From Heliocidaris erythrogramma (Eukaryota > Echinodermata > Echinoidea > Camarodonta > Echinometridae): 64,000 nucleotides of DNA. Positions 1 to 12,584 of the stretch are shown in pieces. Location: positions 21,143,073-21,207,072 of the forward strand of contig CM046859.1 of NCBI GenBank assembly GCA_025617745.1. Direction: 5' to 3'. Position 1 is the stretch's first letter. The number at the start of each line of letters is the position of its first letter. Position numbers and translations under genes: made by a program. The notes below the pieces were generated by a model that saw nothing but the letters and a program-made list of their open reading frames with translations, had not been told where the DNA came from and made no database searches.

Positions 1-339
1 AGACGATCGTGAGAATCAGTAACAATTGTTAACTTGTTCACTTATGTACGCATCCACTTGTCGAGTTGGTTTCAATATCAGAATCGAAGATTGAGCCCTA
101 CTTTTCCCCCTATAACTTTCTTGATTTTTTCCCTCATTTTTCTTCGGTATCTTTCAGAAATCTTCACAAAGGTAGAAGCGATGTTAAGTTGGAAGATCAT
201 CTTTATGGGAGGGTTAACATTACTCGCGAGAAGAGGGTAAGGGAGAGGTGGTAAAAGGGAGAGAGCGAAAGAGGGGGGAAATGGAAGGCGTGGTGTTTGG
301 TTCTTGTGTTAGGAGGAGGCTTGTAGGTGTACACAGCAG

Positions 340-660
340 TACATGTTGTCCCGGTCGATCCCCGGTAGGCGCCCGCTCGGGTGCGAGAAAGACGATCCCT
401 CCGTTTCGATTCTAAGCCCACGTGCTCCTTGAGTTTCGAGCCAACAAGAATCCGAGATGTTACGCTTTCCAACATCCTCCTGGTCGCCATCCCAACATGG
501 TGCTCTCCTCGCACCTGCCCCGATCACGATACCCTAGCCTCTCATCGCCTGCCGATGCGAGAGCGCAGAAGAAGTAAAAAGAAACAGAGATTGTCAGGGG
601 AGAGGGTAGTTTTCCAATGACGACACGGAATGATCTTAAACTTAGTGACCCTAGCCCGAA
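340..660. other. GC-richer stretch, no clear gene
   Basis: CCCGGTCGATCCCCGGTAGG (350) to about 560 is GC-rich for this window and crossed by frames of 70-100 codons on both strands. The frames lack proper ATG context, splice sites or motifs. Possibly regulatory. Confidence 0.18.
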
Positions 661-2400
661 GAACAGTTCAATCTGTCAGAGAATATTGGCGCCTTTTACA
701 GCCACGCCACGATTTTAAGCATGGCAAGTTGGTGATTCAAATCAAAAACTTGAAATCTTCATGAAACACGTGGTCATATCGTTCACCAGAGACGACCATC
801 TTATACAAGAATTCGGTTCAATGTTCGACCGATCGCCAGCATCCTATCATCGCTATCTAAAGTGTGGTTGATCCCATCGAACATTACATGTTAAGATCGT
901 TACGATGGCTATGGTTACCTCTATGCCCAGTTTACTATTGACACTTTTACATACTGTGCATTGTTCAAATGGCGCCAAAAGTTGCCTTTATTTCATCTTC
1001 CAATGGCATTTCCATAATGTATATGTTACAATAGGCGCCAATACACTTCATGTGTGCTGGAATGGTGCCAACTAATATGATGTGAATGAGCAAAATCAAT
1101 TGCAAATTTGAAGAAAAAGAAATTAAATGTTATGAATGTTCACACTCTTTTTCCTTTCGCACGACATGAATTAAAGTCGGCAGATTTGCACTGACTTCAC
1201 ATTAATCACTATAATATAAATTGTGATTATATTATGTCTTCATTGATTCATAAAAATGTATCATTATGATATATTTCCATTTTGATAAAAAAATTTTGCA
1301 GCTCCGAAATTATACCAAACCCGAATTAATCTGATAAATATCCTATAATATTTTCGCTCAACTGGTCAAATGTTATATTTTTAGTTCTAAAATCACATCT
1401 GAAATATGGGCATTACGTTCCATGTAAATGATATAATTAGCTAAACATTTCACAATATTAATCACTATGCATGTTGGAGTATACAAAATGCTGATGAAAA
1501 TATCATGGCTGTGGTCAAATGACAGTTGAATGGTAGGCCATTTTATTAAAATACAGGAAGAAATGAAATTTAAAAAAATCTGTCAGAGGGAGAGAGAGAA
1601 TAGAAAACAAAAATGTATAGGCCTCATATCATACTAAATTTAAACTTTGCAGTCTCATATAAAGTAGATTTTAATATCCCTCAATTCTGTTTGATATATG
1701 AAATAAGAACAAATCAAACCTATTTACAGACAATATTTTTTGTGTACAAAAAGAAACTGTATTACAGAGCTATTCAAAGTCAATAGACCTTTTCACATCA
1801 AAACGATTATAATGATATTTTCGGTTGAAATGTATATAAATTGTTTAAAAAATAATGAGTATTATCATTTCATGATTTTTTCAAAACTTCATCGCAATAA
1901 CAATATATTTAATAACGAATGTTTTTCTACAATCAATCAATAAAAAAAAAGAAGGAAAAAATATGTACGAGGTTTTTCTTTTCTAAAAGTGTAAGATATT
2001 TTGTGATGTACTGACAATGAACAATTCTCAACAAGAACTGATGTTGACATAAGGAATATGAAAACAAAGGTCGATGTAATACACATGAAAAAAGGAAAAA
2101 AATGCTAAACATAAATCTGTCATTGATTCGCCCTAAATCTCAGAAAGCAAGATTCTAACCGTATTTGAAAGGAATTAGTTAGGCAGACGTAATGACGTAA
2201 ATACAAGAATAATGATATACAAGAAGAAAAGCTAGTAAAAAATATAACATTTCCAAACATATTTGGCAAGTTTGAAACTAAGAACCAGCCATTTCTTCCA
2301 GCTAATGTGTTTAGCAAACGCGAGAAAAATTGTAAAAAATGAAATGATAGACATGTTGTCAATTAAGGTGTTTAGGTGGTATATCCATTGGAAGATATAT
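661..2400. other. AT-rich intergenic or intronic filler
   Basis: No gene or repeat recognised. Holds a loose cluster of GGCGCC(A/A) sites (686, 971, 1034) and one degenerate copy (1064). The rest is A/T-rich. Confidence 0.5.
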
Positions 2401-2539
2401 AATATTCTGTAATTGTTTTCCTCTCTCTATCTCTCTCTGTTTCTTTCTTTGTTTTTCCTGTCTTGGATGACGCATGTAAAGAAAGGAACTGAGCAAGAAG
2501 ATAATAACAGAAGGAGCTATATAGGACCATGGGGAAAGG

Positions 2540-2960
2540 CAAGTGTCAGTTCGGAAAGTAGGGTGATGGATCGCCGTAACTGGTAGATAGTCAATCTCCT
2601 ACAATAAGGATCTAAATCAATTTGTTTAACACTGGTCTGACGAGGACCTGTATCGCTTGTCGGGACCAGTTAATAGAAGACGATGGCGAAATCCGAGTCA
2701 AGCGCTTGTCCCGTTTAAAATAACCAGATCCTCCTTTCCTAGTTTCCTAATAAATTTGTGTAGCACTTAATGCCCCTCTCCCGCTCTATCTCCCCCTTCT
2801 CTTTCACTCTTTATCTATTCTCATCCCTTCCTTCCCATTTTTTCTTCTTTCTGGAGCGCCCCTTTCTCTCTATGTCGGATAAGTTTTAACGATTACTGTC
2901 TTGAAATCCGTGTCAATTGCTTGTCCGGTTTTCAAAATCTAGGGCAGGCATGGGCGGCGG
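2540..2960. promoter_or_regulatory. Possible regulatory island with duplicated 36-mer
   Basis: Non-coding sequence richer in G+C than its flanks, holding the GAAATCC(G/A)... pair described separately plus a pyrimidine tract (2770-2875). Nothing here can be translated beyond short frames. Confidence 0.22.
2686..2938 (+). repeat. Pair of diverged 36-bp direct repeats
   Basis: GAAATCCGAGTCAAGCGCTT then GTCCCGTTTAAAAT (2688-2721) recurs as GAAATCCGTGTCAATTGCTT then GTCCGGTTTTCAAAAT (2903-2938). A partial third CGCTTGTC occurs at 2654. The intervening sequence is not repeated, and no element ends are visible. Confidence 0.5.
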
Positions 2961-3456
2961 TATTTCTGGTGCTTCTGATGAAATAATGAGCCGAATATGA
3001 GGATTTAATAACCTAGGGGAGGGGGTATCTGCCCTTTATTTAGTAAATAAAAGAAAAAAGGGAAAGAATTTGCGCCTGCGCACTAAGATGGTAATAAACA
3101 CGTTTATGAACCTGACATTAGGTAACTTCATTATCAGGCACCGCCCCAAGTATCAAGCTCTTCCACAAAATTAAATTCATTTTTTTTTTGGTTGCTTTTA
3201 TGATAGGCATCATTGAAGTATACTCACAATGGGCTTCCTGAATTCGCCTTGGTTAAGTCACGCAAACTATGTTCAGTTCTTTATCTTGAAAATATAAGTA
3301 TAGCTCTAGGGTTTATTCAACGATTAATTTAGTCCTTTCAGATTAACTTTAAACAAACATAAATGAATGTCATTTTGCTTCAGACAAATGAGAATGAAAT
3401 AGAGAGCGGTTTTAACCAACTCTTACTATAGAAATACATGGGGAGTATATAAGGAA

Positions 3457-3627
3457 CAAGGGGCGTTGTGGCGTGCACCTGTAATCCAGCTAACAGTGGA
3501 AGTTATAAACTGATTCAGCGGACCCAGGTTCGAGACTGAGTCACGTCTTTCGGATGGTGACGTTAAAGGTCGGTCCCCAGACGTAAATAATCATATCTGA
3601 TTGATACACGTCTGTAAAAACCCAATT
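3457..3627 (+). mobile_element. SINE, second copy of the 7SL/Alu-like family
   Basis: This copy matches the element at 37556-37730 along its whole length with few differences. The head is at 3461-3490, the B box GGTTCGAGACT at 3527-3537, and the 3' hairpin arms CAGACGT and ACGTCTG lie near 3580 and 3608. The AC-rich tail runs straight into a CA microsatellite (3628-3665), so no target-site duplication can be read on the 3' side. A 185-bp element that also has CA/TG flanks follows immediately. Confidence 0.8.
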
Positions 3628-3665
3628 ACACACACACACACACACACACACACCCTCACACACAG

Positions 3666-3850
3666 GTTTACATGGCTTTACTTCCGAGGACAACTATTGT
3701 TCCTCTATTGTTACTCGTCCTCGGACAGTCGACGGAATAAAGCACAACTTGATTGTTGGACGTTCGAGGACTATTGTCCGGCTTCCGAGGACCATTGTTG
3801 TCATGATTTTTTTTTGTTCTCTGTCCGAAAATGTCCTCGGACATAATGCT
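3666..3850 (-). repeat. 185-bp CCGAGGAC-motif element, copy 1
   Basis: This is the reverse complement of 62908-63092, over the same 185-bp length with only about six mismatches and no indel seen. The core motif CCGAGGAC and its complement GTCCTCGG recur several times in both orientations, so the RNA or DNA can fold into several small stems. Both sides are CA microsatellite (3628-3665 and about 3858-3880). On the minus strand it keeps an open frame of about 61 codons, shared with the other copy. I do not recognise the family. It has no clear terminal inverted repeats and no coding similarity that I can name. Confidence 0.75.
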
Positions 3851-3949
3851 AAAAAACTCACACAGACACACACACACATACCCCAATGCTTTGGTGCGTA
3901 TGCATGATAGAATAATGAAGAAACCTATAGAGAAAACGATTTAAAGAAA

Positions 3950-5760
3950 TGATGGGAGTAGGGGGCATGGACCTGTAGATATGTTCAGCAGTGTTCAGAC
4001 AGAGGCGACGTAGGTGGAGAGTAGATGGATTTTCTTCCGTTTGATTAAATCTTGGTGAAAAGGGTGGACAAAGGAGAGAATGAGATAGAAATTCAGAGAA
4101 ATCAAAAAGAAGATATGGATGAAGAAAAGTTCAAATATAAGTGGGCTTGTAATGAGCGAAAATAGGCGTTAAACACGATGAAAGAAAACAAAATATGTGA
4201 AATTTTTATAGTAAAATGAAAGTGAAAATCAAATTCAAGTAGTCTGAAAGCACTAGACGATTGTAAAAACAGTCAATAAGGACATAAAGGACATAAAGCA
4301 ACAAGGGCAGACATAGAATGTATTTGGAAAATTCAAATTCCTTTCGTTGCCGCTCGGTGTACTCCATCAGTGTTCCATCGCGGTGCTACCAATCAGCATG
4401 TCGCCTTCCCTGGTTATCATCAAGTCGTCACCTTGCACTTCCAGAGTCCACTTCTTAGGACAATCGCCTGCCTTCTATTTAATCAAAAAGCCCCAAGATT
4501 ACTCCTCAAATGGAAACAATTGCAAACGACTTGAATCATCCCCCGATCAGGTTTCCACACACAATTTTCCGACCCTTTTAAAAATAGTTTTATTTGTCTT
4601 TTGAACACTCTCTTAACTTTTCCCCATTCCGTCACGCAACCACTCTTGCGTTATCAAATTTCGCATTAAGCTGTATTTAACCATAATAGAAACATCTCTT
4701 TCAGGTAAGTTAGGATGAACGGGCAAACCCGATATCCCATTGCCAGTCTATCTCGAGTGTGCTCGCCGCGTTGATAATTTTATCGTTGGGTTTGATATAA
4801 AGTTATTCTTAATGGGTTTCCAACTGACCTCGCTTCCTTTTTGTGGAGGGACTCTAATTGAATGAAAGATGAGGATGTTAGAATTCTGTTGGATAATAAT
4901 TTGATTCTCTGAGATGCCACTGAATTCATTGCTCCCTCCACTTCGCTTCCTCTCTGCCTCACTACCTCCTTTTCATTTCTATCTCTCTTCTTTCTCTTTC
5001 TCATAATTTTATGTCTTTCTTTCCTCCTCCCTTCCCCGCGTCTCTCTTTATTCATATCCTCTTTATCTATGTTTATATTTTATGTTCTTTCCCCTCTCTC
5101 TTGATTTTACTATCCTGATTATATCACTTTTTTATTCGTTGCTCCTCTTATTCGTTTTTTCCCTGTGTCCCTCGTCTATTTTAACTGCCGAAATCACTAA
5201 ATTCTCTTTTACTTTTAATACTCATCTTCTTCCAGTCTCTAGATCTAATATTGTTCTCCCTTTGTCCTTTTGTTTCTCCTCTACAAGGTTACAAGTGTGC
5301 CGAATAGAAAAGAACAAATATACAGAGATGAAAGTGAGAAAGATGAAGTTATTTATTATTGACCACTGCCCATGGAATCCGATCTTCTGTCTATCGATGT
5401 AGCTATACAATCGTGATAGCACGCCCTGACGTGCCTCGCACACTAAATTGCGAATTCACACCCGGAGATGACACTACTGAAGTGCAATATTTTCTTCGGT
5501 TTTCCCACTCTCCCTCACAAAAGCATTCCAAGTTACGAGTTGCCATTTTCTTAGGATCTTCCTCTTCCCTCGATATCTTTTTCTTTCGGAGGTTACAATG
5601 TTTTTCGCTTGAAGATCCTCTACCATTTAATCAAGTTTTCCCGGCTAAGGTGATGTTTACATCGGTATTTGAAAAGGATGGGCAATGAGAGAGTAAAAAT
5701 AATTACAGAGCAAATGAGAGACAAAGAGAAAAAGACAGAGGGGAAAGGGAGAAAGAATAA
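3950..5760. other. Filler with pyrimidine tracts
   Basis: No exon recognised. 4930-5280 is CT-rich low complexity. Frames of 85-109 codons at 4347, 5082 and 5359 rely on TTG or ATG starts inside biased sequence and show no domain. Confidence 0.45.
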
Positions 5761-5761
5761 A

Positions 5762-5762
5762 A

Positions 5763-5798
<36 letters not shown>
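5762..5798 (+). repeat. (GA)n microsatellite
   Basis: Near-pure GA dinucleotide run inside a wider purine-rich stretch (5690-5800). Confidence 0.9.
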
Positions 5799-5999
5799 GA
5801 AATGTTAGTGAGAAGGGAGTGATACAAGAGCTAGTACTTTTGGAGAGCACTTGGAAACCTTCTAACATGGCAAGTTGAAATTTTGCTCGTTTCTCGTCCA
5901 AGAAAAAGAGGGTAGATTGAAAAAGGACGGTTAAGGGAAAAGACTCTTAGCCTAGCAACACGAACAAGATGTATGGCAGGAGTTTTATAACACATCGGC

Positions 6000-6200
6000 C
6001 ATCTTATCCAGGCCAGGACGAGATGTCTTGACGACGTCTGGTAACCCAATTCCTAAAGTCTAGGAGTTTAACTCGATTTCAGAGCACCGCTCCTTAAGGG
6101 GCTATTACTGGCAAGGCGCTAATTGCCATTTATCGGCCTCTAATGACGCGCTGCGTCCAAGAGGCCGTATTTATGTGGCTCTCGACTGGGCTTCGTAACA
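6000..6200. promoter_or_regulatory. Enhancer-like island
   Basis: GC-balanced non-coding stretch with CGCTAATTGCCATTTATCGG (6117) followed by CCTCTAATGACGC, and a nearby dyad between GCCATTTATCGGCCTC and GAGGCCGTATTTATG. CCTTAAGGGG (6092) is palindromic. The surroundings are AT-rich filler. Regulatory role inferred. Confidence 0.3.
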
Positions 6201-6819
6201 TTATAACTTAACAAACATAAACAGAGATTTTGTCCTATATACCATGCATATTATGATTGAATGAGTGCGCAAACTAGGGCATGGCCTAAATATCTGTTAA
6301 ATGGTGAGGTGCAGTAAAGGGGGTTGGATAGAGATGGAGACTCGTGAGGTAACATGAGTTAAACGAAGAGTCGCACGGGCTGCTGTGGGGCGACAAGGCA
6401 GTGAGGAGGGCCAGCGGGAATGGGGAGGAATGCAAAGCTATCGGGCTATGACATACATATACCCTAAAAGCAGGAGAAACAGAAAACTGCCCAGTGAGAA
6501 TGTCTGTAGCCCATCACATGCTTCACTTGTTTCGTTTGGCGCTACAGTAAATTATCCCTGCGCTTCATAAGCAAGAAAGGAGACTCTCATAACCATTTAT
6601 TATTTTCTTAATTTACCATAAGATGAACCCCATGGGTACATTACTTCCTCTCTTTTGAACTAAATCACCCACATATAGTTTACGCTGTTCAAAATCTTTA
6701 TTTTCTCTCCTTCTCCCTCTCGGCCGCAACGAGCCTCAACTTGGCACCTTCTGCATCTTCACCTGCTTTTTCACATAACATAAATACACCCGCACGACCC
6801 CAAATACTGCATTCAGCTA

Positions 6820-7100
6820 ATTAAAACTATTATATTAGCGATGCCGTGGAAACCTTCCGCTTATTAGTCGCGACTCTATGAAAAGGTAAAGAAATAATTA
6901 GGTCAGGCGAGCTTGCAATGGGGTCATGATCGATATCGCAACACGCGATGACATCCCAAAACATTTTACGCGCGCCACTGGCCTATACCAATCCCGCCCA
7001 ATTGAAATGTTTGAATTTTTAGATAAACCGTGTACTCGCGCGCCATGTGAGTGACAGTGATCACGTGATGCGAGCTCGGTGTCGTGACTGGTTATTCAGG
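6820..7100. promoter_or_regulatory. Enhancer-like island
   Basis: Contains CAGCTAATTAAAAC (6815), GGGGTCATGATCGATATCGC (6919), TGACAGTGATCACGTGATGC with an E-box CACGTG (7063) and several CG-rich patches. No frame and no repeat seen. Inference only. Confidence 0.28.
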
Positions 7101-7639
7101 AGACATGGAACCTACCAATGGGCTGGGAGTGAAGTTCATGACAGAAATCTTCTCCATGGATTTAGATAATGCATAAGATTGCCACTAAATAAAATGCATT
7201 TTGCAGATTTTCATGCAAGCTTGATGTGGTGCCTTCATTAAGTGACAGACGGCGACCTTTTTAAAAAATGACATGGTACAGAGGTACGTGATTTTGTTCT
7301 GTGGTCTGCAATCGAAAACATGAAAGTAAAATGATGGTGGATGTATTGGCATTCAACAAAGTGGTGGCGTCAAAGGAATGTTTTTGCATTTCTGTTTAAT
7401 GTAATTTTATCAATTTCTGATCAAGTGAGTGATCATTCATCATTCACTTATGTGCACTATACATTTTCGTCAACATTTCCTCTTTCTATCAGTCTCTCTC
7501 TCTCTCTCCCTCTCTTCGTCTCTTATTGCATATAGTGCATTATTGCGATCAAAGTCATATGTACAAAGCAGCAAAGAAATTACAGCTACCAATATATTAT
7601 TGACATACAAACAAGATGAAGAAAGGTACTGCCCCTAAA

Positions 7640-9850
7640 TTATATTAAATTACTTAGATAAAAAAGCATGACATAATTGAAAATATACGCTGGCGTCGAT
7701 TACTACATCAATACTATTGACATATAACAGTAAATTGTCACATTACAACGAGTTTTCGTAGGCCTATCTGAAAAGTAAATTCCATACATGTTTGTTTACA
7801 ACTAACCCTTCATTTGAGATTTTAAAACCCCACAACAACACTAGGCCAATCGCAAGGGTGTAGGCAAGATGATTGAAGGTCGGATAGATTGAATGTGTCC
7901 GGTCTCGGAGTCCTCTTATCTCGTCTACTTTTTTTAAACCTCTGTTGAGCCTCATTGGTTAGCTGAGACCCTCCCCCACCCTCATCGAAATTATGTAACT
8001 GAAGTGCACCTTATGCTAACCAAAAGTGTAATAATTCATTCCCCGATGCAACCACAAGATGCCAAATGTATTTTTACAAAACAGCAGAAACTTTTTGTAA
8101 TGTGCATAACAAGTGGCATAATGTACATGCTTCTGTAATCCTCTGTTACAAATTCTTCGTTATTGTAAATAGCAGATTGCATAGGTTCATGCCGATAAAA
8201 GTTCAATTTCCTAAAAAAAAAAAAACCAGCCCCAAAACTAGGCATAAATTGAATGTCCTCTTTGGAAAAAGAAGAAAATCAGGGGCTCAAGAATGTAGTA
8301 GAGTACATCATATTGCTTTACTGCTGAGGTATGGAAAACATAAAATGTAACAAAAATTTACAATAGTGAAGTCCTCCTTTTGCTTCGCAGTCAACTCCTG
8401 TGGCTAAGGTATTTGCCCTAAAACATACTCGATACATATTTTACCCACAATAACATGCGTGCGATAAGATCATGAACCAGCTAATATTTCTATGAACGTG
8501 AATGAGTGTAATAAAAAATTTTTTTTCTTGAAATAAGATAAGAATATGGGATTTTGTACATTTATATTTTTTGGGGAAAAAATTATATTTCAAAAAATAC
8601 GCTAATAAATTTCTGCAATGCAATGTTTACTGTTAAGGGATAGAATCACTGTGTTGAAGTTGAGAACTATGCATATCATACTGTGAAAAAGAACAGGACA
8701 TGCATTGATACATAATGGTCTTTTTTTGAAAGAATGTATGCAAAAGGATATCTAGCTATTGATATTCAGGATGAGATACCCGCAACAGACGGGAGGGTGG
8801 GGGGGGGGGTGCGTGTGGGTGGTGTATGCCTGCTACATTTTATGCTGGAAAGTGTACGCCACTGAAATGCTGCACTTAGTGATTAATTGCATGATGACGT
8901 GTAAAAAAGAAATCCAAATCTGTTTGTTCCTGTCAAGAATAATGGTACAAATAAATCTCCATTTACAGGTTGGAAGATGTTTTGTTTTGGAATGTTATGC
9001 TACACTGCTGATATATGTGTAATCTTTCGGCTATAAAAATGAAATACAATTTTAATGCAATGTTGATGTCAAAACTGGCCCTCTTGTAAAGCAGTATTAA
9101 TGTACCGAAGAGACCACTCTGTTTAGAGAACACTGGATAAATAAATGAATAATAAATACATGAATAAATATATTATTTTCCTTCAAAATAAACAAAAAAG
9201 CATTCGCAATAGTAGGTAGGTGATGTAGCCATGTTATTCTGATGTTGCTTTTAAAAACACCAAAAGCATAACATTTTAATGTTTTCGAAAAATGAAATCA
9301 TGTAATTAAAGGAAATACGTGGAAGATGATTAACGTTAGTTTGCGTAGAAACTTATGATGATAATGCCTTACATACCTTGAAAAATGTTTTTTTATTTTT
9401 TTTATTTTTTTAATATGCCTGCAAAGCAGTTATTCTTTTTATTTCAAATAATATTAAATTTCAGAATAAATAAACATTATAAACATTTTTATACTCGCAA
9501 TGTTATAGCTATCCATACGAATCTCTATTAGATTTGAATTATCATTCTCAATTTATTAAAGTGAGTTGAAACTTAAGGTAACTATTCTAATTTGTAACGG
9601 ACTTGAATTTGGTAAGAAAATGAATGCTTATCGAATTAATGATGAAATATTCATACATTCATAGACAAAGGCAACTCAAACTTGCTGTAACTTTGTCCCC
9701 ACGCCCCCCAATGAAGTTCGATATCATCCATTCTTATTTTTTAAATTGTAAAATAATCATCGTTTAAAAGAATATCTTTAAATTCATGCTTCAGTTTGAC
9801 GATGAGGGTTCGATCTAGCATGTAGCATTTCAATAATTAGAATGTCCAAA
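7640..9850. other. AT-rich filler with a possible retroelement 3' end
   Basis: No gene. 9060-9170 (GCCCTCTTGTAAAGCAGTAT ... GGATAAATAAATGAATAA) looks like the 3' end of a non-LTR element or its SINE, with an ATAAATA-rich tail. A G run lies at 8796-8808. The 94-codon frame at 8066 is not convincing. Confidence 0.35.
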
Positions 9851-9853
9851 ATG

Positions 9854-11220
9854 TCATATATTATTCGTATACGTTTTAATCTGAATGCATTTTTCTGTTG
9901 AGGAGGGGAAAGAAAAAAAAAAGCTCTTTCGTGTCTTCCCCAAAGACATATTCAAACTTGACTCTGGGATTGGGATGCCTTGATATAATGATGAGGGGGA
10001 GGGAACAATTACCGTCGTGTAAGTCATACTGGTAACGAGCGTTCCCCTCGTGTTACCCAAAACTTCATCTTTCCGATCGCTTTTCACTCCTCCTCAGCCC
10101 TACCCCTCCAACAGCGAGCCAGTGGTCATTCCTTGCCCCTGTCCTTCAATCAGAAATCTGTTTGAGAAGAGAGATGGAGAGAGAGAGAGAGAGACGGAGA
10201 CAGAGAGGAAGAGAGAAAGGAGAAGGAGCAGAGATCCAGAAAAAAAAAGAGAAAATGCACGTTGGGCGAAAAATAGGACAGCATTACAATGGTTTATAAA
10301 CGAACAGAAGGCAAAACTAGGTAATGTCAACAACCAAATTTTCAAAGAGGTAGGGGAAAAAGAATTGACGAAAGAGAGGGACTGCGCACGTATTTTTTCC
10401 CCCTAATTTTTGCTTTCCTTCCTTTTTGTGTGAGATGACTTCGTGTTTATTCGTAACTTTTGCAATTGTCACAATGTTTATAAGCACGTCTGACTCGTTT
10501 TTAGAAACTCGTATTTGCATATATTGGCCTCGATTTCTCTTTTATTTGAGACCATATTTTCTGTAACTCTTATTTGCTCTCCCATGTGTTTGACCCGAGC
10601 TATGAGTAACCCGAGCGAGAGTCACATGGTGCACTGGCCGGCAATGGCCCGGGTCTAGTTTATCGAGTGCCGTCCCATGTGAAACCCGTGCGAATTTCAC
10701 TATCTGCTGCAGTTGAATTGCAGTCTATGCTTCTAAAAAATAGCGTCACTCTGTAATGAATGATATACATTCTTAAAGCACAGATTTCCAATGAAATTTT
10801 GTATCTGTGAAAATGCCTATGATATAAAGGATGAAATGTTTTTACAAAAGAGACATGTATATACGATCAGGTTTCGATATCGTTTTATTGTTGACTACTT
10901 GTCGAAAAGGATACATATCAGATTTTTCATGTATCTACCATAACATTATTTTGTTGTTGTTCAACGTTTATAAGAATATAACAGATGCGTTCATGTCCAA
11001 TACATGCCAGAAAATAAAAGGAGCACCTACTGACACCATGAAGTTACATACATGTAATATTAGAAACCTATCAAAAATGTTGGTATGGGTCATGTGAAGT
11101 TAACATAAATAATGGATGTATCCCTGTGTGTCATTCACTGCAGACATTGTTATGAAGTCATGTAAAACTGAAAATCCTGTAGAAAGTATATTGAACATTA
11201 TTTCACGAAGAGAATAAGGG
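9854..11220. other. Filler with GA tract and a CG-containing patch
   Basis: 10175-10250 is a GA-rich low-complexity tract that produces a spurious 118-codon frame. 10575-10700 holds a GC-richer patch in which CCCATGTG(T/A) followed by ACCCG(A/T)GC occurs twice (10581 and 10674). No exon seen. Confidence 0.4.
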
Positions 11221-11224
11221 ACAT

Positions 11225-11690
11225 CATTAAGAATTCATCTCATGTCCATCACCTCTTTCTGGAAAAACATTTAATAATTAATTAGAGCATCTTTCGATCG
11301 TAATCTTATTTCGTCATTGATTAACCCTGAGAAATATTATTATCCTATCCCACAGTGAGCGTAATTAATTTCTTTCACATTTTGTTTCGTTTGAGACACC
11401 ACCACTTCACGTGAATGTCGCGAGTGGCATTTTTGATTAACAAAAACAAAATTCCATCATGATTAGTGAGCCCACTTTGTCTCCAGTACATTTAATGCAA
11501 TGTGCCCTTTTATTGAGGAGTGCGGTGCAATGCTGCCCAATTCCCTTTTCACTTTACTTTATGGCGCTTTATTAGCTACAACTTAATCCAATCGCATAAT
11601 TAAAAGCCAGCCGCTGACATTTCAGCGGTGGAGTGCACGAAAATTCGCATGAGTCATAATTGAATAACTTCAGAAATGAGATAACATTTT
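11225..11690. promoter_or_regulatory. Enhancer-like island with homeodomain sites
   Basis: No frame, no repeats, and base composition more even than its flanks. Homeodomain-core sites are dense: TTAATAATTAATTAG (11271), GATTAACC (about 11321), GTAATTAATT (11361), TTTATGGCGCTTTATTAG (11559) and CGCATAATTAAAAG (11593). TAATCC, an Otx-type core, is at 11585. CCGCTGA CATT TCAGCGG (11611-11628) is a perfect 7-bp dyad. It is non-coding; the regulatory role is inference and depends on conservation. Confidence 0.35.
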
Positions 11691-12129
11691 CTGGAAAAAG
11701 CATTGTTTTAAGATGCACCAATTTACTCCATGTTCACCTCTATGCCATCTTCACTGTGTTTGATCATGGGTAACCAAATTCATCTGTTAAATAGAATGAT
11801 ATAGTTATAGTACATCTTCCAATACTATATTGTGCCTAAGGCAATAGTCACTTACAACCCTTCTATTCAATCTGTAGGTCACGAGATGAGAATTAAATAT
11901 TAATGTTTAAATAAATGAATTAATATGGAATAACCCCAAAAATGATAAATGTAGATAAGAACGGCTTTATCTGTCTGTTTAATAGAACATCAGTGTGAAT
12001 ACGATTTAATAGCTTTATTTTTGAATGACATCGGAGGGCAGAAAACACGGGGGAATGGATAGCTCATTCAGTGAGAGAGACGAGAGTTTGGGGAGGCAAA
12101 AAGAAAGATGTCTGTGGCAGTGATAGGGT

Positions 12130-12425
12130 TAAGGTTTGCTCTTGCTCGCGTAATTAGGCTATCCAAATAAACGTGGCCTGTATAAAATAGTCAAATTCAC
12201 ATAAAAAGGTTCGTGCGCGTGAGTGGGTGAAAAAGAGTGCAGAGCGAGTGTGCGGGACACTTATCCGCGCGCGCGTGCCATATTTCGACAGGACATTTGG
12301 GAGTGCGGGTGATCGAAGTACCCGGATGTGTATTATTTGTAACCTAGATCTGCGTTCTATTTTCCACTGACTGCATAAACAGAGGGCCGTAAGGTCGCGA
12401 GAGCCGTTGAGTAGCCCCGACTAAA
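12130..12425. promoter_or_regulatory. Possible regulatory island, CG-rich
   Basis: Includes CGTAATTAGGC (12149), CCTGTATAAAATAG (TATA-like, 12177) and alternating CG runs TTATCCGCGCGCGCGTGCCA (12261). No frame. A promoter for an unseen transcript is possible, but no exon follows. Confidence 0.22.
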
Positions 12426-12584
12426 TTCTTTAATTTAATAATTTCACTTTAGTTCCTTTCCTTCCGAAAGGTCACTAATACTTTTCACTTCTTTTTTTCT
12501 CTTTCAAAGTTGCATGAAAATCCTATTTTTATTTCATTTCCGTCGCTTTTTCTTAGACTTAGTGCTTTACCACGCCCTATTCAC

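Noticed and set aside
1740..1943. 67-codon plus frame
   Set aside because: AT-rich chance frame starting at a non-ATG codon.
5359..5688. 109-codon plus frame
   Set aside because: Starts at TTG, no splice signals, no recognisable motif; chance frame in mixed-composition sequence.
10050..10406. 118-codon plus frame
   Set aside because: Runs through a GA-rich tract (ERERETETERKRE); no domain; non-coding bias.
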